A stretch of DNA of 64,000 bases, from contig NZ_FJVE01000007.1 of assembly GCF_900078195.1 (NCBI RefSeq), positions 2,170,001 through 2,234,000 on the forward strand, in the 5' to 3' direction. Position numbers and translations under genes: made by a program. This document shows positions 18,089 through 27,109 of the stretch, piece by piece. Under the pieces are notes generated by a model that ran no database searches, had not been told where the DNA came from, and saw nothing but the letters and a program-made list of their open reading frames with translations. Every line of letters starts with the position of its first letter. Position 1 is the first letter of the stretch. The DNA comes from Clostridium sp. Marseille-P299 (GTDB taxonomy: Bacteria; Bacillota; Clostridia; Lachnospirales; Lachnospiraceae).

Positions 18089-18429
18089 ACGCCCCTCCAA
18101 CATAAGTATTCTTTCGAAATGCTACTCTTATTTCCACTAAATATGGTCAAGCCTTCCTTTAAAAATACTATATGTAAGAAAAACGATATTTATGATTTAG
18201 ATACCAAACAATTCATATTTATTTTAATAGCTATAAAAGAATCTGATTATTCTTTAAATCACTCTATCTAACGGCACCTCCTAGGAATATAAAAACAAAA
18301 TACCTTATTTACTACTTATAAATAGGCTTTGATACGTCGTGGTTTTGAAGCAATTTCAAGCCATAGACACAGTCCATCAATATTAAATAACTAGAATTTC
18401 CCTTTACTGTAATATTTTTTAAATAACAC
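18089..18429. other. Intergenic stretch between divergent spoIIM and merR
   Basis: It should hold the spoIIM promoter on the minus strand; I see none that is convincing. Two short overlapping open frames near 18320-18395 on the minus strand lack an SD. A perfect SD-like GGAGGTG near 18285 on the minus strand is followed by only a few sense codons. I read the stretch as non-coding. Confidence 0.35.
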
Positions 18430-18460
18430 TTGCTTATGACGTAACGTAATGAATTATAAT
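18430..18460 (+). promoter_or_regulatory. MerR-type promoter with 19-bp spacer and operator dyad
   Basis: -35 TTGCTT (18430-18435) and -10 TATAAT (18455-18460) are 19 bp apart, the overlong spacer characteristic of promoters activated by MerR-family proteins through DNA distortion. The spacer contains the dyad ATGACGT-A-ACGTAAT (18436-18450, one mismatch). It probably controls the merR-ABC operon that follows, autoregulated by its first gene. Confidence 0.7.
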
Positions 18461-18480
18461 ATAATCAGGAGGTTAAGAAC

Positions 18481-19275
18481 ATGAAGAAAAATAATGCGAT
18501 ACCAAAAGAATATATGACAGTAGGAGAACTTGCAAAAAAAATGGGTACTACTGTTCGTACGTTACAATATTACGATAAGGAAGGTTTGCTATCCCCCTCC
18601 TCAGAAAGTAACGGTGGACGTAGACTTTATTCTTACAAAGATATGATTAAGCTTCATCAAATTTTATCGTTAAAATCTTTAGGATTTTCCTTAGATGATA
18701 TAAAAAATCGTTTGATTTCTCTTGATACACCCGCTGATGTTGCCAATGCCCTTTCGGAGCAAATCAATGAGATTCAAGAAAAAATTGTAAGCCTATCAGA
18801 ATCTTTAAAAGAAATTGAAGCGTTAAAAGCAGAAGTCATGCAAATGCAATCTGTGGATTTTAGAAAATATGCTGATATTATTGTAAATTTGCAAATGAAA
18901 AATGAATTTTATTGGCTGATAAAGCATTTTGATGATAAAACCCTAGACTATATTCGTGGTCGTTTTGATAAAGAAAGTGGTTTAGCTTTTATGGATACCT
19001 TTAATCAATTATGTGATAAAGTAATACAACTTCAAGAAAATAACATACCACCCGAAAGTGAAGAAGCTCAAAATATAGCGAAAGCTTACTGGGATATGAT
19101 CATGGAGTTTACAGGTGGGGATATGAGTATGCTTCCTAATCTTATGGAACTAGGACGCTTTGATGGTATGGATAATGAATGGGTACAAAAGCAAAAAATT
19201 GTTACTGCTTATATTGAATCAGCCTTAAATATTTATTTTGCAAAATTAAATGTGAATCCATTTGAGGAGAAATAA
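18481..19275 (+). CDS. MerR-family transcriptional regulator with a long effector domain
   Basis: Residues 14-83 form the winged-helix DNA-binding domain (MTVGELAKKMGTTVRTLQYY, then YDKEGLLSPSSESNGGRR). A coiled-coil dimerisation helix follows (about 90-130), then a 130-residue C-terminal domain that resembles the TipA/antibiotic-binding type and carries no metal-binding cysteines. A drug-like or peptide effector is therefore more likely than a metal. SD CAGGAGG, ATG at 18481. It heads an operon with an ABC-2 exporter, the usual context of a drug-sensing MerR protein. Confidence 0.88.
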   Translation: MKKNNAIPKEYMTVGELAKKMGTTVRTLQYYDKEGLLSPSSESNGGRRLYSYKDMIKLHQILSLKSLGFSLDDIKNRLISLDTPADVANALSEQINEIQEKIVSLSESLKEIEALKAEVMQMQSVDFRKYADIIVNLQMKNEFYWLIKHFDDKTLDYIRGRFDKESGLAFMDTFNQLCDKVIQLQENNIPPESEEAQNIAKAYWDMIMEFTGGDMSMLPNLMELGRFDGMDNEWVQKQKIVTAYIESALNIYFAKLNVNPFEEK

Positions 19276-19314
19276 AGAAGAAATAGAGTAAAAATAAATA
19301 TCAACTTTCAAACG

Positions 19315-19343
19315 CAAGTTTGTGCTTGCGCACCACAAACTTG
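19315..19343 (+). other. Hairpin in the merR-ABC intergenic region
   Basis: CAAGTTTGTG (19315-19324) and CACAAACTTG (19334-19343), a perfect 10-bp stem with a 9-nt loop and no T run after it. Not a normal terminator; it could be an mRNA-processing or stability element between the regulator and transporter cistrons, or a second protein-binding dyad. Confidence 0.5.
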
Positions 19344-19380
19344 TTATGTATAAAGAACGTGCGCGAGAATGGGGATTAAT

Positions 19381-20196
19381 ATGAATTATGCGATACAAGT
19401 TGAGAAACTAAAGAAAAGTTATGGTAATCATATCGTGTTGCAAGGTTTAGATTTTAGCGTCATAAAAGGCGAAATTTTTGCGCTACTTGGCGTTAACGGT
19501 GCAGGTAAAACTACGGCTCTTGAATGTATTGAGGGATTAAGAAAATATGACAGTGGTAGTATCGTGGTAAACGGACGAATGGGCATTCAATTACAATCAT
19601 CTTCTCTTCCTGCTCATATCAAACCAATGGAGGCGATACAACTATTTTCTAAATGGAATAAAACGAAAATAGACACTGATATGCTAAACGCTCTAGGCAT
19701 CGATGAATTGCAAAAAAAATATTATAAAGATATGTCAATGGGACAAAAACGACGTTTACATTTGGCACTTGCTTTAATCAGTGACCCAGATATTATATTT
19801 CTTGATGAACCAACTGCTGGACTTGATGTTGAGGGACGAATATCGCTGCATAACCAAATCCGTAAGTTAAAAGCACAAGGGAAGACAATCATCTTAGCAA
19901 GCCATGATATGGCAGAAGTTGAAACTTTATGTGACCGTATTGCGATTCTTAATGAAGGTAACATTACCTTTTTAGGCACTGTTAACGAACTAACTACAAA
20001 AATTGGAAGATGTTATAATATTAAAATTATAAGCGACCAAGGCGAAGAAAACTTTGAAGCAGAAAATATTGGAGACGCCATGCTCACATTACTTGAAGAT
20101 TATAAAAAAAGAAACATTGCTGTGCTAGATATAAAGATAAATAGAGGAACACTTGAACAACATATTATTGATATCGCAAAGGGGGAACAAAAATGA
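19381..20196 (+). CDS. ABC-2 type exporter, ATP-binding protein
   Basis: A 271-residue CcmA/DRA-type ATPase. Walker A GVNGAGKTTALE (about 36-47), signature as MSMGQKRR rather than LSGGQ (about 120), Walker B IIFLDEPTAGLDVEG (about 140-154), H-loop ASHDM. A C-terminal extension of about 60 residues is typical of drug-efflux ATPases. I prefer the ATG at 19381 after GGGGAT over one four codons earlier. It overlaps the permease gene by 4 bp (ATGA), so they are translationally coupled and form the exporter controlled by the upstream MerR protein. Confidence 0.9.
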   Translation: MNYAIQVEKLKKSYGNHIVLQGLDFSVIKGEIFALLGVNGAGKTTALECIEGLRKYDSGSIVVNGRMGIQLQSSSLPAHIKPMEAIQLFSKWNKTKIDTDMLNALGIDELQKKYYKDMSMGQKRRLHLALALISDPDIIFLDEPTAGLDVEGRISLHNQIRKLKAQGKTIILASHDMAEVETLCDRIAILNEGNITFLGTVNELTTKIGRCYNIKIISDQGEENFEAENIGDAMLTLLEDYKKRNIAVLDIKINRGTLEQHIIDIAKGEQK

Positions 20197-20909
20197 GTGC
20201 CTTTTTATATGGAATACGATTGCAATTTAAATTAGATATACGTAGTAAAACTCTGTTAATCACTTGTTACGTAGTTCCTCTTTTATTTTTTGCTATTATG
20301 GGTGGCATATTCACATCTCTAATGCCTGAAGATAAATATACACTGATACAATCCATGACTGTAATGGGCATATCAATGGGAGCATTAATAGGTTTACCGC
20401 CCTCTCTTGTAGAGATATATGGAAGTGATATGAAGAAAATGTATAAAGCAAATGGAGTACCTCTTTTTCAAGGTCTGACTTCCATTATTTTATCGACTTT
20501 TATCCATTTATTAATTATGAGCATTATTATACTGGCTGTTGCTCCTATTGTTTTTGATGCAAAACTTCCGTCAAATTTACTTTTATATTTTAGCTCAGTT
20601 GCTATTTTTATTGCTGTATCCTTAAGCATTGGCAGTATCTTAGGTTTATTGGTAAAAAATCAAGCGAAATTAACTATGTTTTCTCAATTAGTATTTTTAC
20701 CCTCTATTATGTTATCAGGAATTATGTTTTCAGTGGATTTGCTCCCGAAAGTACTAAAATCCATAGGAATGGTATTTCCTGCGGCATGGGGATATAAATT
20801 ATTAGTAAACGACGGACATTATTTAGGTAATCTAATACCTTTATTTGCTATTCTATTAATATCAATTGTATTTTGCAGCTTCTTATTGAAAAAAATACAA
20901 TCCGAGTAA
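20193..20909 (+). CDS. ABC-2 type exporter, permease
   Basis: A 238-residue integral membrane protein with six helices, the ABC-2 fold (FKLDIRSKTLLITCYVVPLL at the start; LVFLPSIMLSGIMFSV near residue 170). It pairs with the preceding ATPase, whose stop codon it overlaps. The likely role is export of a hydrophobic drug or peptide sensed by the MerR protein of the same operon. It is the last gene of the operon; a long stem-loop follows. Confidence 0.87.
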   Translation: MSAFLYGIRLQFKLDIRSKTLLITCYVVPLLFFAIMGGIFTSLMPEDKYTLIQSMTVMGISMGALIGLPPSLVEIYGSDMKKMYKANGVPLFQGLTSIILSTFIHLLIMSIIILAVAPIVFDAKLPSNLLLYFSSVAIFIAVSLSIGSILGLLVKNQAKLTMFSQLVFLPSIMLSGIMFSVDLLPKVLKSIGMVFPAAWGYKLLVNDGHYLGNLIPLFAILLISIVFCSFLLKKIQSE

Positions 20910-20975
20910 TCTTTTATAGAAAATTACGAAAGAATATAAAATAACCAAGGCACTGTTTCGACAAAGATATAGAAA

Positions 20976-21030
20976 GGCTTATTAAAGTAGATAAACGATA
21001 TTTAATACCGTTTTTCTACTTTAATAAGCC
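20976..21030. terminator. Long stem-loop between convergent ABC and Nudix genes
   Basis: GGCTTATTAAAGTAGA (20976-20991) is perfectly complementary to 21015-21030, and the loop contains a further AAACG/CGTTT pair. It sits between convergent transcription units and probably terminates both, although the T runs are short. Confidence 0.6.
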
Positions 21031-21145
21031 AAAACGTATTGATTTATTCCAATATATGTGCCAGATCTGCCGTAAAGAAAAATGGTGAATTGCCTGTAAA
21101 ATCAACAATATCGACATTTACCAGCTTATATTATTACCTTCTATT

Positions 21146-21679
21146 TTACAAATTCATTTTACTTTTATAAGCTAAAATTGCAGAGATTGTTTTCGCATCT
21201 TGAATTTCGCCATTTAAGATCATTTGAACTAAAGTATCTAGGCTATAACGCTCAACCTCAACAAATTCATCCTCATCTAAATGTTGTTTAGATGGTAATA
21301 ATTCGTTTGTATAATATATATGAATTAATTCATTACAAAATCCTACGGTTGTATATAGATCTATTAAATGCTCTACTTTATTCGACTTAAATCCAGTCTC
21401 CTCTTCTAGTTCTCTTGCCGCTGCTAGCATTGGGTCTTCTGCTCCATTTAAACCGCCTGCGGGTATTTCAAGGGTATAACGTTCTGGTGCATTACGATAT
21501 TGTCTTACCATGATGATATCACCATTTTCAGCAACCGGAACAATCGCTGAGGCTCCTTTGTGATGAATGTAATCCCATTCTGCTGTTCTACCGTCTGGTA
21601 ACTGCATCGTATCTGTATAAAAGTCTACAACTTTTCCTTTGTGTTCAAGCTTTCTGCTAAGTCTTTTATAACCTTCCAT
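21146..21679 (-). CDS. nudF: Nudix hydrolase, ADP-ribose pyrophosphatase type
   Basis: Hydrolyses ADP-ribose or a related nucleoside diphosphate to AMP plus ribose 5-phosphate. The Nudix box is complete: G(x5)E(x7)REUxEExGU as GLNGAEDP...RELEEETGF at about residues 73-96, preceded by the ADPRase-type pattern RQYRNAPERYTLEIPAG. GAGGAGGG precedes the ATG at 21679; the longer open frame overlapping proC is rejected. It is 19 bp downstream of proC on the same strand and thus likely cotranscribed. In Bacillus nudF also lies upstream of spoIIM. Confidence 0.9.
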   Translation of the reverse strand: MEGYKRLSRKLEHKGKVVDFYTDTMQLPDGRTAEWDYIHHKGASAIVPVAENGDIIMVRQYRNAPERYTLEIPAGGLNGAEDPMLAAARELEEETGFKSNKVEHLIDLYTTVGFCNELIHIYYTNELLPSKQHLDEDEFVEVERYSLDTLVQMILNGEIQDAKTISAILAYKSKMNL

Positions 21680-21698
21680 TGTATTCCCTCCTCTATTT

Positions 21699-22499
21699 TT
21701 ATTTCTTAAGTGATGTTGCTTTTTCATAGCAAGCATCGGCAGCTTTTATAATAGCATTACGGAATCCATACTCTTCAAGTGCTGCAACACCTGCGATTGT
21801 TGTCCCTCCTGGTGAACATACATTATCTTTTAATTTTCCAGGATGTTCTCCTGTTTCAAGTACCATTTTCGTTGCACCAAGCACCGTTTGTGCAACTAAA
21901 GTATATGCTTTATCTCTTGGTATCCCATATTTCACAACACTGTCTGCCAGTGCTTCCACAAACATATAAACAAAGGCAGGTGAACTACCATTGGCACACA
22001 CAGCAGCATTCATTAAGTTCTCATTTATGATTTCATATTTACCTACAGAAGCAAAAAACTCTTTTATTTCTGATACTTCCACATCTTGAAATTCATCTTC
22101 TGAAAAACTAATGCAGGTCATTCCTTCTCCAACAAGTGCTGGCGTATTTGGCATAGAACGAACGACTCTTGTATCAGCACCAAATCCATGTTTCATATCT
22201 TCGATTGAAATACCTGCTGCTAGTGAAATTAAAATATGTTCGTTCGTAATTTTTCCTACAAGCTCTTTATAAATATCATTAAAATATTGTGGTTTTACTG
22301 CTAACACAACATATTTACATTCTTTAACTAACTCACTATTATTTATTGCACATGTAATTCCAGTTTGCTCTTTTACCCAATCACTTTTTTTACTTGTAGC
22401 AGAAGTAAATGTTACTCTCTCTTTTCCAAATGCTTTGATTGCTCCAAGAAACATTGGATAACCCATATTTCCAACACCAATAAAACCTATTTTATCCAT
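21699..22499 (-). CDS. proC: Pyrroline-5-carboxylate reductase
   Basis: The last step of proline synthesis: 1-pyrroline-5-carboxylate plus NAD(P)H to proline. Residues 4-12 hold the Rossmann motif GFIGVGNMGYPM, then VLAVKPQ (about 88), RSMPNTPALVGEG (about 134) and the C-terminal family signature CSPGGTTIAGVAALEEYGFR (about 228-247). Length 266 is normal. It heads a two-gene unit with the Nudix hydrolase. Confidence 0.95.
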   Translation of the reverse strand: MDKIGFIGVGNMGYPMFLGAIKAFGKERVTFTSATSKKSDWVKEQTGITCAINNSELVKECKYVVLAVKPQYFNDIYKELVGKITNEHILISLAAGISIEDMKHGFGADTRVVRSMPNTPALVGEGMTCISFSEDEFQDVEVSEIKEFFASVGKYEIINENLMNAAVCANGSSPAFVYMFVEALADSVVKYGIPRDKAYTLVAQTVLGATKMVLETGEHPGKLKDNVCSPGGTTIAGVAALEEYGFRNAIIKAADACYEKATSLKK

Positions 22500-22690
22500 A
22501 AAATATCAATTTCCTTTCTATGTAGAATATTTATTCTTTAATTTATTAAACCGCTTTTTACGACTCTAATTTTTTTTTAATCATTGTCTTATAATAACTT
22601 CTTTAATATATCTCTATTTTTTTAAATACCTAAACTTATAAATAAAGAATGTACATTGCAAATTCTTCATAAAAACATAAAATAATAAAA

Positions 22691-22736
22691 AAGAACTGCT
22701 ACTTCACATTCTTTTTAATGCAACGCAACAGTTCTT
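22691..22736 (-). terminator. Intrinsic terminator of the aspartate aminotransferase gene
   Basis: AAGAACTG (22691-22698) pairs with CAGTTCTT (22729-22736); on the minus strand the stem leads into TTTTTTATT, 9 bp after the stop codon. Confidence 0.75.
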
Positions 22737-22744
22737 ATATGATC

Positions 22745-23944
22745 TTATGATAAATCAGACACGAATTTTTTAATTCTGCCAATTCCTTTTTCAATTTGTT
22801 CCGTTGAAATAGCATAAGACAAACGAATATGATCATCAAAACCGAAGTCCGCACAAGGTATAACAGCTACATTATAATCCTCAATTAATATACTTGCAAG
22901 TCTTCCGACATCATTTATCTTTTGACCTTTATAGCTCATTTCAAACAATTTACTAACATCAATAAACAAGTAGAAAGCTCCTTGTGGCTCAAGGGCTGAA
23001 ATATATGGTATCTCACTTACTAAATTACACATACATTTTCTACGTCTATCAAATTCCTCTACCATTAATTTCAACTCTTCTTGTGGTCCGTTAAGAGCTT
23101 CAAGCGCTGCCTTTTGTGCGATTGAATTCGGATTTGAAGTTTGATGTGATTGTATGCTACTCATAAGCTTCGCGATTTCTGGACTAGATGCTGTAAAACC
23201 AATTCTCCAACCAGTCATTGCATAACTTTTTGCAACACCACTACATGTAATGGTTCTTTTATATATTTCATCATTTAGGGATGCAATACTTACGACTTCA
23301 TTATCACCATAGACAAGATATTCATACATTTCATCTGAAATAACATAAAAATCTTTTTCTATAGCTACTTTTGCAATTTCTTCAAGTTCTTCCTTGGAAT
23401 AAATCATACCACTAGGATTGCTTGGAGAGTTTAATACAAATGCTTTCGTTTTTTCTGTACAAACATCAGCAATCTGCTTCGCAGTAACCTTATATCCATT
23501 TTCTTTTTCTCCACGGATAAATACAGGAACCCCGTCTGCTAAACGAACGATTTCTGGATAGCTTAACCAATAAGGTGCTGGTATAATTACTTCATCTCCA
23601 GGATTTAGTATCGCCTGAAAAATATTTGTAAGAGAATGCTTTCCACCATTACTAATAACAATCTGCTCTGGTTTATAATCTATGTTATTAAAGGTTTTAA
23701 ATTTATTGCAAACTGCTTGCTTTAATTCTAAAATACCAGAAGCATCTGTATATTTCGTAAACCCTTCATTTATCGCTTTAATCGCTGCTTGATTTATATT
23801 ATCAGGAGTATTAAAATCCGGTTCTCCTGCTCCGAATCCTACAACATCAATGCCTTTTGCCTTTAATTCCTTCGCTTTTGCTGTAATTGCTAATGTTGAT
23901 GATGGCTTAACTGCCTTTGCTTTATTTGATAATGATAATGACAT
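22745..23944 (-). CDS. aspB: Pyridoxal-phosphate aspartate aminotransferase (class I)
   Basis: Transfers amino groups between aspartate (or an aromatic donor) and 2-oxoglutarate. The 399-residue chain shows GAGEPDFNTP (about 40), NGGKHSLTN (about 100), LNSPSNPSG (about 175), the catalytic Lys in SGVAKSYAMTGWRIG (about 240) and the substrate-binding Arg near the C-terminus (HIRLSYA). It matches the Ibeta/AspB group found in Bacillus and clostridia. Single gene with own terminator; no linked pathway genes. Confidence 0.93.
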   Translation of the reverse strand: MSLSLSNKAKAVKPSSTLAITAKAKELKAKGIDVVGFGAGEPDFNTPDNINQAAIKAINEGFTKYTDASGILELKQAVCNKFKTFNNIDYKPEQIVISNGGKHSLTNIFQAILNPGDEVIIPAPYWLSYPEIVRLADGVPVFIRGEKENGYKVTAKQIADVCTEKTKAFVLNSPSNPSGMIYSKEELEEIAKVAIEKDFYVISDEMYEYLVYGDNEVVSIASLNDEIYKRTITCSGVAKSYAMTGWRIGFTASSPEIAKLMSSIQSHQTSNPNSIAQKAALEALNGPQEELKLMVEEFDRRRKCMCNLVSEIPYISALEPQGAFYLFIDVSKLFEMSYKGQKINDVGRLASILIEDYNVAVIPCADFGFDDHIRLSYAISTEQIEKGIGRIKKFVSDLS

Positions 23945-24137
23945 AAGACTTTTCTCCTGCTCTCATAAAATTCTAGTTCACATTGAGATTTTCATTTGTT
24001 ATTATTGTATACACGAATTCTCTCATACATTATAATATGCTTTATTTTGGAATGCAAGCTTATTTTTATAAAATTATTTCCACACACGTTCATATGTCTT
24101 TATGTCAAAGACATTTTGAGAATAATTACACAAAAAA

Positions 24138-24170
24138 AACATTCCTGGCTTTTACGGGTCCAGGGATGTT
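24138..24170 (-). terminator. Intrinsic terminator of the small protein gene 24233-24418
   Basis: AACATTCCTGG (24138-24148) with CCAGGGATGTT (24160-24170), one mismatch; the minus strand continues with eight T. This supports the reality of the small gene upstream. Confidence 0.8.
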
Positions 24171-24232
24171 TTATATTCTTCTAAGCGTCAGCATTCTATG
24201 TCGAATGTCTTTTGTTAACATATTAAGACTAC

Positions 24233-24418
24233 CTATTTTTTAATATGCAATAATTTGATTATATTTTGATATGATATTTCATTACCATATTCGTCTACAA
24301 ATCTAAATTTTTTTATATATAAATCGCTCAATCTCTTTTTAATCTTTTTTCGTATTTCATCATAACCGATAGCTATACCACAGGATAATCCCAATGCATA
24401 CCACATAAAACCGTCCAT
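24233..24418 (-). CDS. Small membrane-associated protein (61 aa), unknown function
   Basis: A short hydrophobic N-terminus (WYALGLSCGIAIGY) is followed by a very basic segment (EIRKKIKKRLSDLYIKKFRF) and an amphipathic tail. AAGGAGGAAAAG precedes the ATG, and a strong terminator follows 60 bp downstream, so it is a genuine monocistronic gene despite its size. I recognise no family; the layout suggests a membrane-attached small protein or peptide. Confidence 0.7.
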   Translation of the reverse strand: MDGFMWYALGLSCGIAIGYDEIRKKIKKRLSDLYIKKFRFVDEYGNEISYQNIIKLLHIKK

Positions 24419-24520
24419 CTGTCTTTTCCTCCTTATCTATCAATATAGTCTTTTAACTACATAGAGTTTTACCCATTTTAAAATGATTTTAGATATATCT
24501 ATATAAATAAATCTACAAGA

Positions 24521-24955
24521 TTATAAGTCTAAAACCATTATAATTTCATCTCCATCAATTTCATCTGTATGACGAAATCCTAATTCTAAATACATTGCTT
24601 TTGCAGCTTCATTTCCTTCTATATAGCACAGATACACCTTGTCATATTTTCTATCCTGTCTCATCCACTGAAGAACTAATTCAGTTGCTTTAGATCCATA
24701 ACCTTTTCGCTGATATCTCCTATCAATGAAAAGCTGACTAAGATCATATCCTTCTAATTCCTCACAATCATAAAACATAAGCATTCCAATCGGTGTTTCA
24801 TCCTTATAAATAAATTTAGCTTGACTTCTATGTTCTTTAAATGCATATGCTCTTGCCATTATTCTATATGTATCAGAAACAAAAGACGTTTGCTCCTCAC
24901 TGACCATTAAACTTTCTCGCCAATTATTGTGATTAATATCAACTAAATGTACCAT
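24521..24955 (-). CDS. GNAT-family N-acetyltransferase
   Basis: 144 residues with the acetyl-CoA-binding motif as LFIDRRYQRKGYGSKATEL (about 79-97) and the C-terminal pattern EGNEAAKAMYLELGFRHTDE. The family transfers acetyl from acetyl-CoA to an amine; the SpeG/diamine-like or YjgM-like subgroup cannot be told apart here. First of six GNAT genes between 24.5 and 33.6 kb. Confidence 0.85.
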   Translation of the reverse strand: MVHLVDINHNNWRESLMVSEEQTSFVSDTYRIMARAYAFKEHRSQAKFIYKDETPIGMLMFYDCEELEGYDLSQLFIDRRYQRKGYGSKATELVLQWMRQDRKYDKVYLCYIEGNEAAKAMYLELGFRHTDEIDGDEIIMVLDL

Positions 24956-25008
24956 TTGTTAACCTCTTTAAATTTGTCTATAGGGTATTGATAATCTCTA
25001 AAGGCTTT

Positions 25009-25899
25009 CTATTCTCCATAAAACCATTCGTCGTATACTATTCCTAGTGATCCTTTTTTTGCTTCAATAAAAACTTTATCCTTTTCATTAAACCTATAAT
25101 AAATCTCTTTGTCGACACTGATTTTATATTTCTCTTCTGTTATATCTTTAATCACTATAAAATCATAACTAGGTTCTTCATTATCTTTACTATAATTCAC
25201 TGATTTTTTCACAACAGATCCAGAAACTTGAATATAAGTTTGTTTCCCCTTTTCATTAAAGCCACATACATATAATACTAACATAATAAATGCTGCTATA
25301 AATGGAAATAAAGATATCCCTTGAATGACTATATTTCTACTTGTTTTTATATCACAATTCGATTTACACTGGTTTTTATATTCTTTGTATTCGACTTTCG
25401 TCATTAAAGTATGATTTAATTTACTATTTAACGTATTAATTAAGTATGATAAGTTGTTTTTCTTTATATAGAGATTTCCTGATTGAATTAGTTTACCTGA
25501 TTTTAAATATATCCATATGTTATCATTCGTAATTCCTTTTGTTGCATAAGAATAATGCCTATAAGCATAAATATCACTGAAATTAATTTTATGTACAGTA
25601 CCAGAAATACTTTTTCTAATGATAATCCGTTTATCTGTTATTATGAATTGATTTCCAAAGTAACTCATCAGATAGAAAAGAACACCGGGAACAAATATAA
25701 CCAAAATAATAATACTACCAATATATTCTGAACCGGAATCAAAAGATATTGAGCCTAAAAACATATTGCTAAAACATGGTACTATAAATATTAACGATAT
25801 AAATAACCATCCAGGACAAAAAAGAGCTATTGCTAGTATATGCCATTTTTTCTTATCCGGCTTAAATTGTAATGTTTCGCCTTCTTCTAACTTTATCAT
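25009..25899 (-). CDS. Membrane protein with bacterial PH-like domain
   Basis: 296 residues with helices at about 20-45, 58-82 and 192-215. Between the second and third helix lies a bPH_2-like domain: FIITDKRIIIRKSISGTVHK then INFSDIYAYRHY, the usual 'T-x-x-R-I-I-I' core of YdbT-type proteins. The last 80 residues form an extracytoplasmic or cytoplasmic beta domain (VSGSVVKKSVNYS...) resembling DUF3592-like modules. Function unknown. SD present before the ATG. Confidence 0.65.
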   Translation of the reverse strand: MIKLEEGETLQFKPDKKKWHILAIALFCPGWLFISLIFIVPCFSNMFLGSISFDSGSEYIGSIIILVIFVPGVLFYLMSYFGNQFIITDKRIIIRKSISGTVHKINFSDIYAYRHYSYATKGITNDNIWIYLKSGKLIQSGNLYIKKNNLSYLINTLNSKLNHTLMTKVEYKEYKNQCKSNCDIKTSRNIVIQGISLFPFIAAFIMLVLYVCGFNEKGKQTYIQVSGSVVKKSVNYSKDNEEPSYDFIVIKDITEEKYKISVDKEIYYRFNEKDKVFIEAKKGSLGIVYDEWFYGE

Positions 25900-25991
25900 G
25901 TGCTTCTCCTAAGCTATATTATAATAACTCTTATATTAACCCAAATAGTTATTTCACTTGAAATCTATTATGCAAAAACAAGCTATTTTCC

Positions 25992-26564
25992 TTAATACCG
26001 ATATCTATTTCCATATTCTTTTTTTGCTTTCTTGGAACAATCAGAAATAAATTCTGTTTTACTTTCTGTATATCCATCACGATTATGTTCATATTTCTTC
26101 CATAATGATAGTTTCAGTTCCTCATATTGCTTTGCCAATAGTGGATTTTCATTCAAGTAATCTCTAAAATACAGTTCATCATTATCGTCAACATACCTTA
26201 AATGCAGATGATACACTTTCATTGCGAAACCATTTTCAGTATAACCTTTATTAAATGAAATACGTTTCTCATTTTCTGACATGCATACGTATCCATTTTG
26301 AATTAACACTTCTTTCATCACATTCATATTACAAACTTTTGGAACTTCAATAAGTATATCAATAATAGGTTTTGCCCAGATTCCTTTGATTGCAGTACTA
26401 CCTATATGACTGATACGAATTATTTGTTTATCATTCAGTACTTCCTTCAGTATTGCAGCCTCTTCGTCATACCATGTTTCCCATATTTCTTGATGTTCCA
26501 TTAAAAAAATAGGAAATAGCTGCCACAACTCCTCTAAACTCATTTCAGATAGTGATTTTCCCAT
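25992..26564 (-). CDS. GrpB/UPF0157 family nucleotidyltransferase-like protein
   Basis: 190 residues with the GrpB signature: ISHIGSTAIKGIWAKPIIDI (about residues 52-71), equivalent to the 'GSTAVPGLxAKPxIDI' motif of nucleotidyltransferase-fold proteins, and later YHLHLRYVDD and FRDYLNENPLLAKQYEELK. Members occur as stand-alone proteins or fused to dephospho-CoA kinase; their substrate is not established. It lies in the accessory stretch between GNAT genes. Confidence 0.87.
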   Translation of the reverse strand: MGKSLSEMSLEELWQLFPIFLMEHQEIWETWYDEEAAILKEVLNDKQIIRISHIGSTAIKGIWAKPIIDILIEVPKVCNMNVMKEVLIQNGYVCMSENEKRISFNKGYTENGFAMKVYHLHLRYVDDNDELYFRDYLNENPLLAKQYEELKLSLWKKYEHNRDGYTESKTEFISDCSKKAKKEYGNRYRY

Positions 26565-26686
26565 ATACTTTCTCCGCTTTCATGTTGATTTTTATGGTTA
26601 ATGCATAATAAACTTAGCTTTTATTCATATATGCTCCATAGCAAATCCTTAGTTCAATGTTTCACTTATTATGAATAATTAGACTC

Positions 26687-27109
26687 TTATTTTGTCCACT
26701 TCATAACAAGCTCTACTTCACCAGTACTCTCATCCACTTGCTCTTTTGTAATTATAAAATTTTCTCTTAAGTAAAATTTAACCCCACGTATATTCTTCTT
26801 ATAAACTTGCAATGACAATTCAGGATATCCCTTCTTGACATAATCAATTAAAGATTTACCTATCCCTTGAGATCGGCTATTTGCATTAATGAAAATTCCT
26901 GCAATATAATTATTCATTAACCCGATAAATCCTTGAATTATATTATTATCTTCATAAACAAAAATAGTTGCATCTGGTAACATATTTTTTACCATTTCAT
27001 AATTATCAGTCCAGTAACTGCCTTTGATAAAGTCATGAACCTCCATATTTGAATCTAACCATATTTTCATAATTACGTCTAAATCTTTTATTTCAAATTC
27101 TCTAATCAT
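26687..27109 (-). CDS. GNAT-family N-acetyltransferase (YjaB-like)
   Basis: 140 residues. IREFEIKDLDVIMKIWLDSN begins the fold, followed by AGIFINANSRSQGIGKSLID (acetyl-CoA loop, about 69-88) and NIRGVKFYLRENF. The overall pattern resembles YjaB. Substrate unknown. Confidence 0.85.
   Translation of the reverse strand: MIREFEIKDLDVIMKIWLDSNMEVHDFIKGSYWTDNYEMVKNMLPDATIFVYEDNNIIQGFIGLMNNYIAGIFINANSRSQGIGKSLIDYVKKGYPELSLQVYKKNIRGVKFYLRENFIITKEQVDESTGEVELVMKWTK

Noticed and set aside
21044..21129. Minus-strand 28-codon frame (VNVDIVDFTGNSPFFFTADL...) after the Nudix gene
   Set aside because: It reads like protein, but has no start codon or SD, a stop just upstream, and nothing around it; too short to call a gene remnant.
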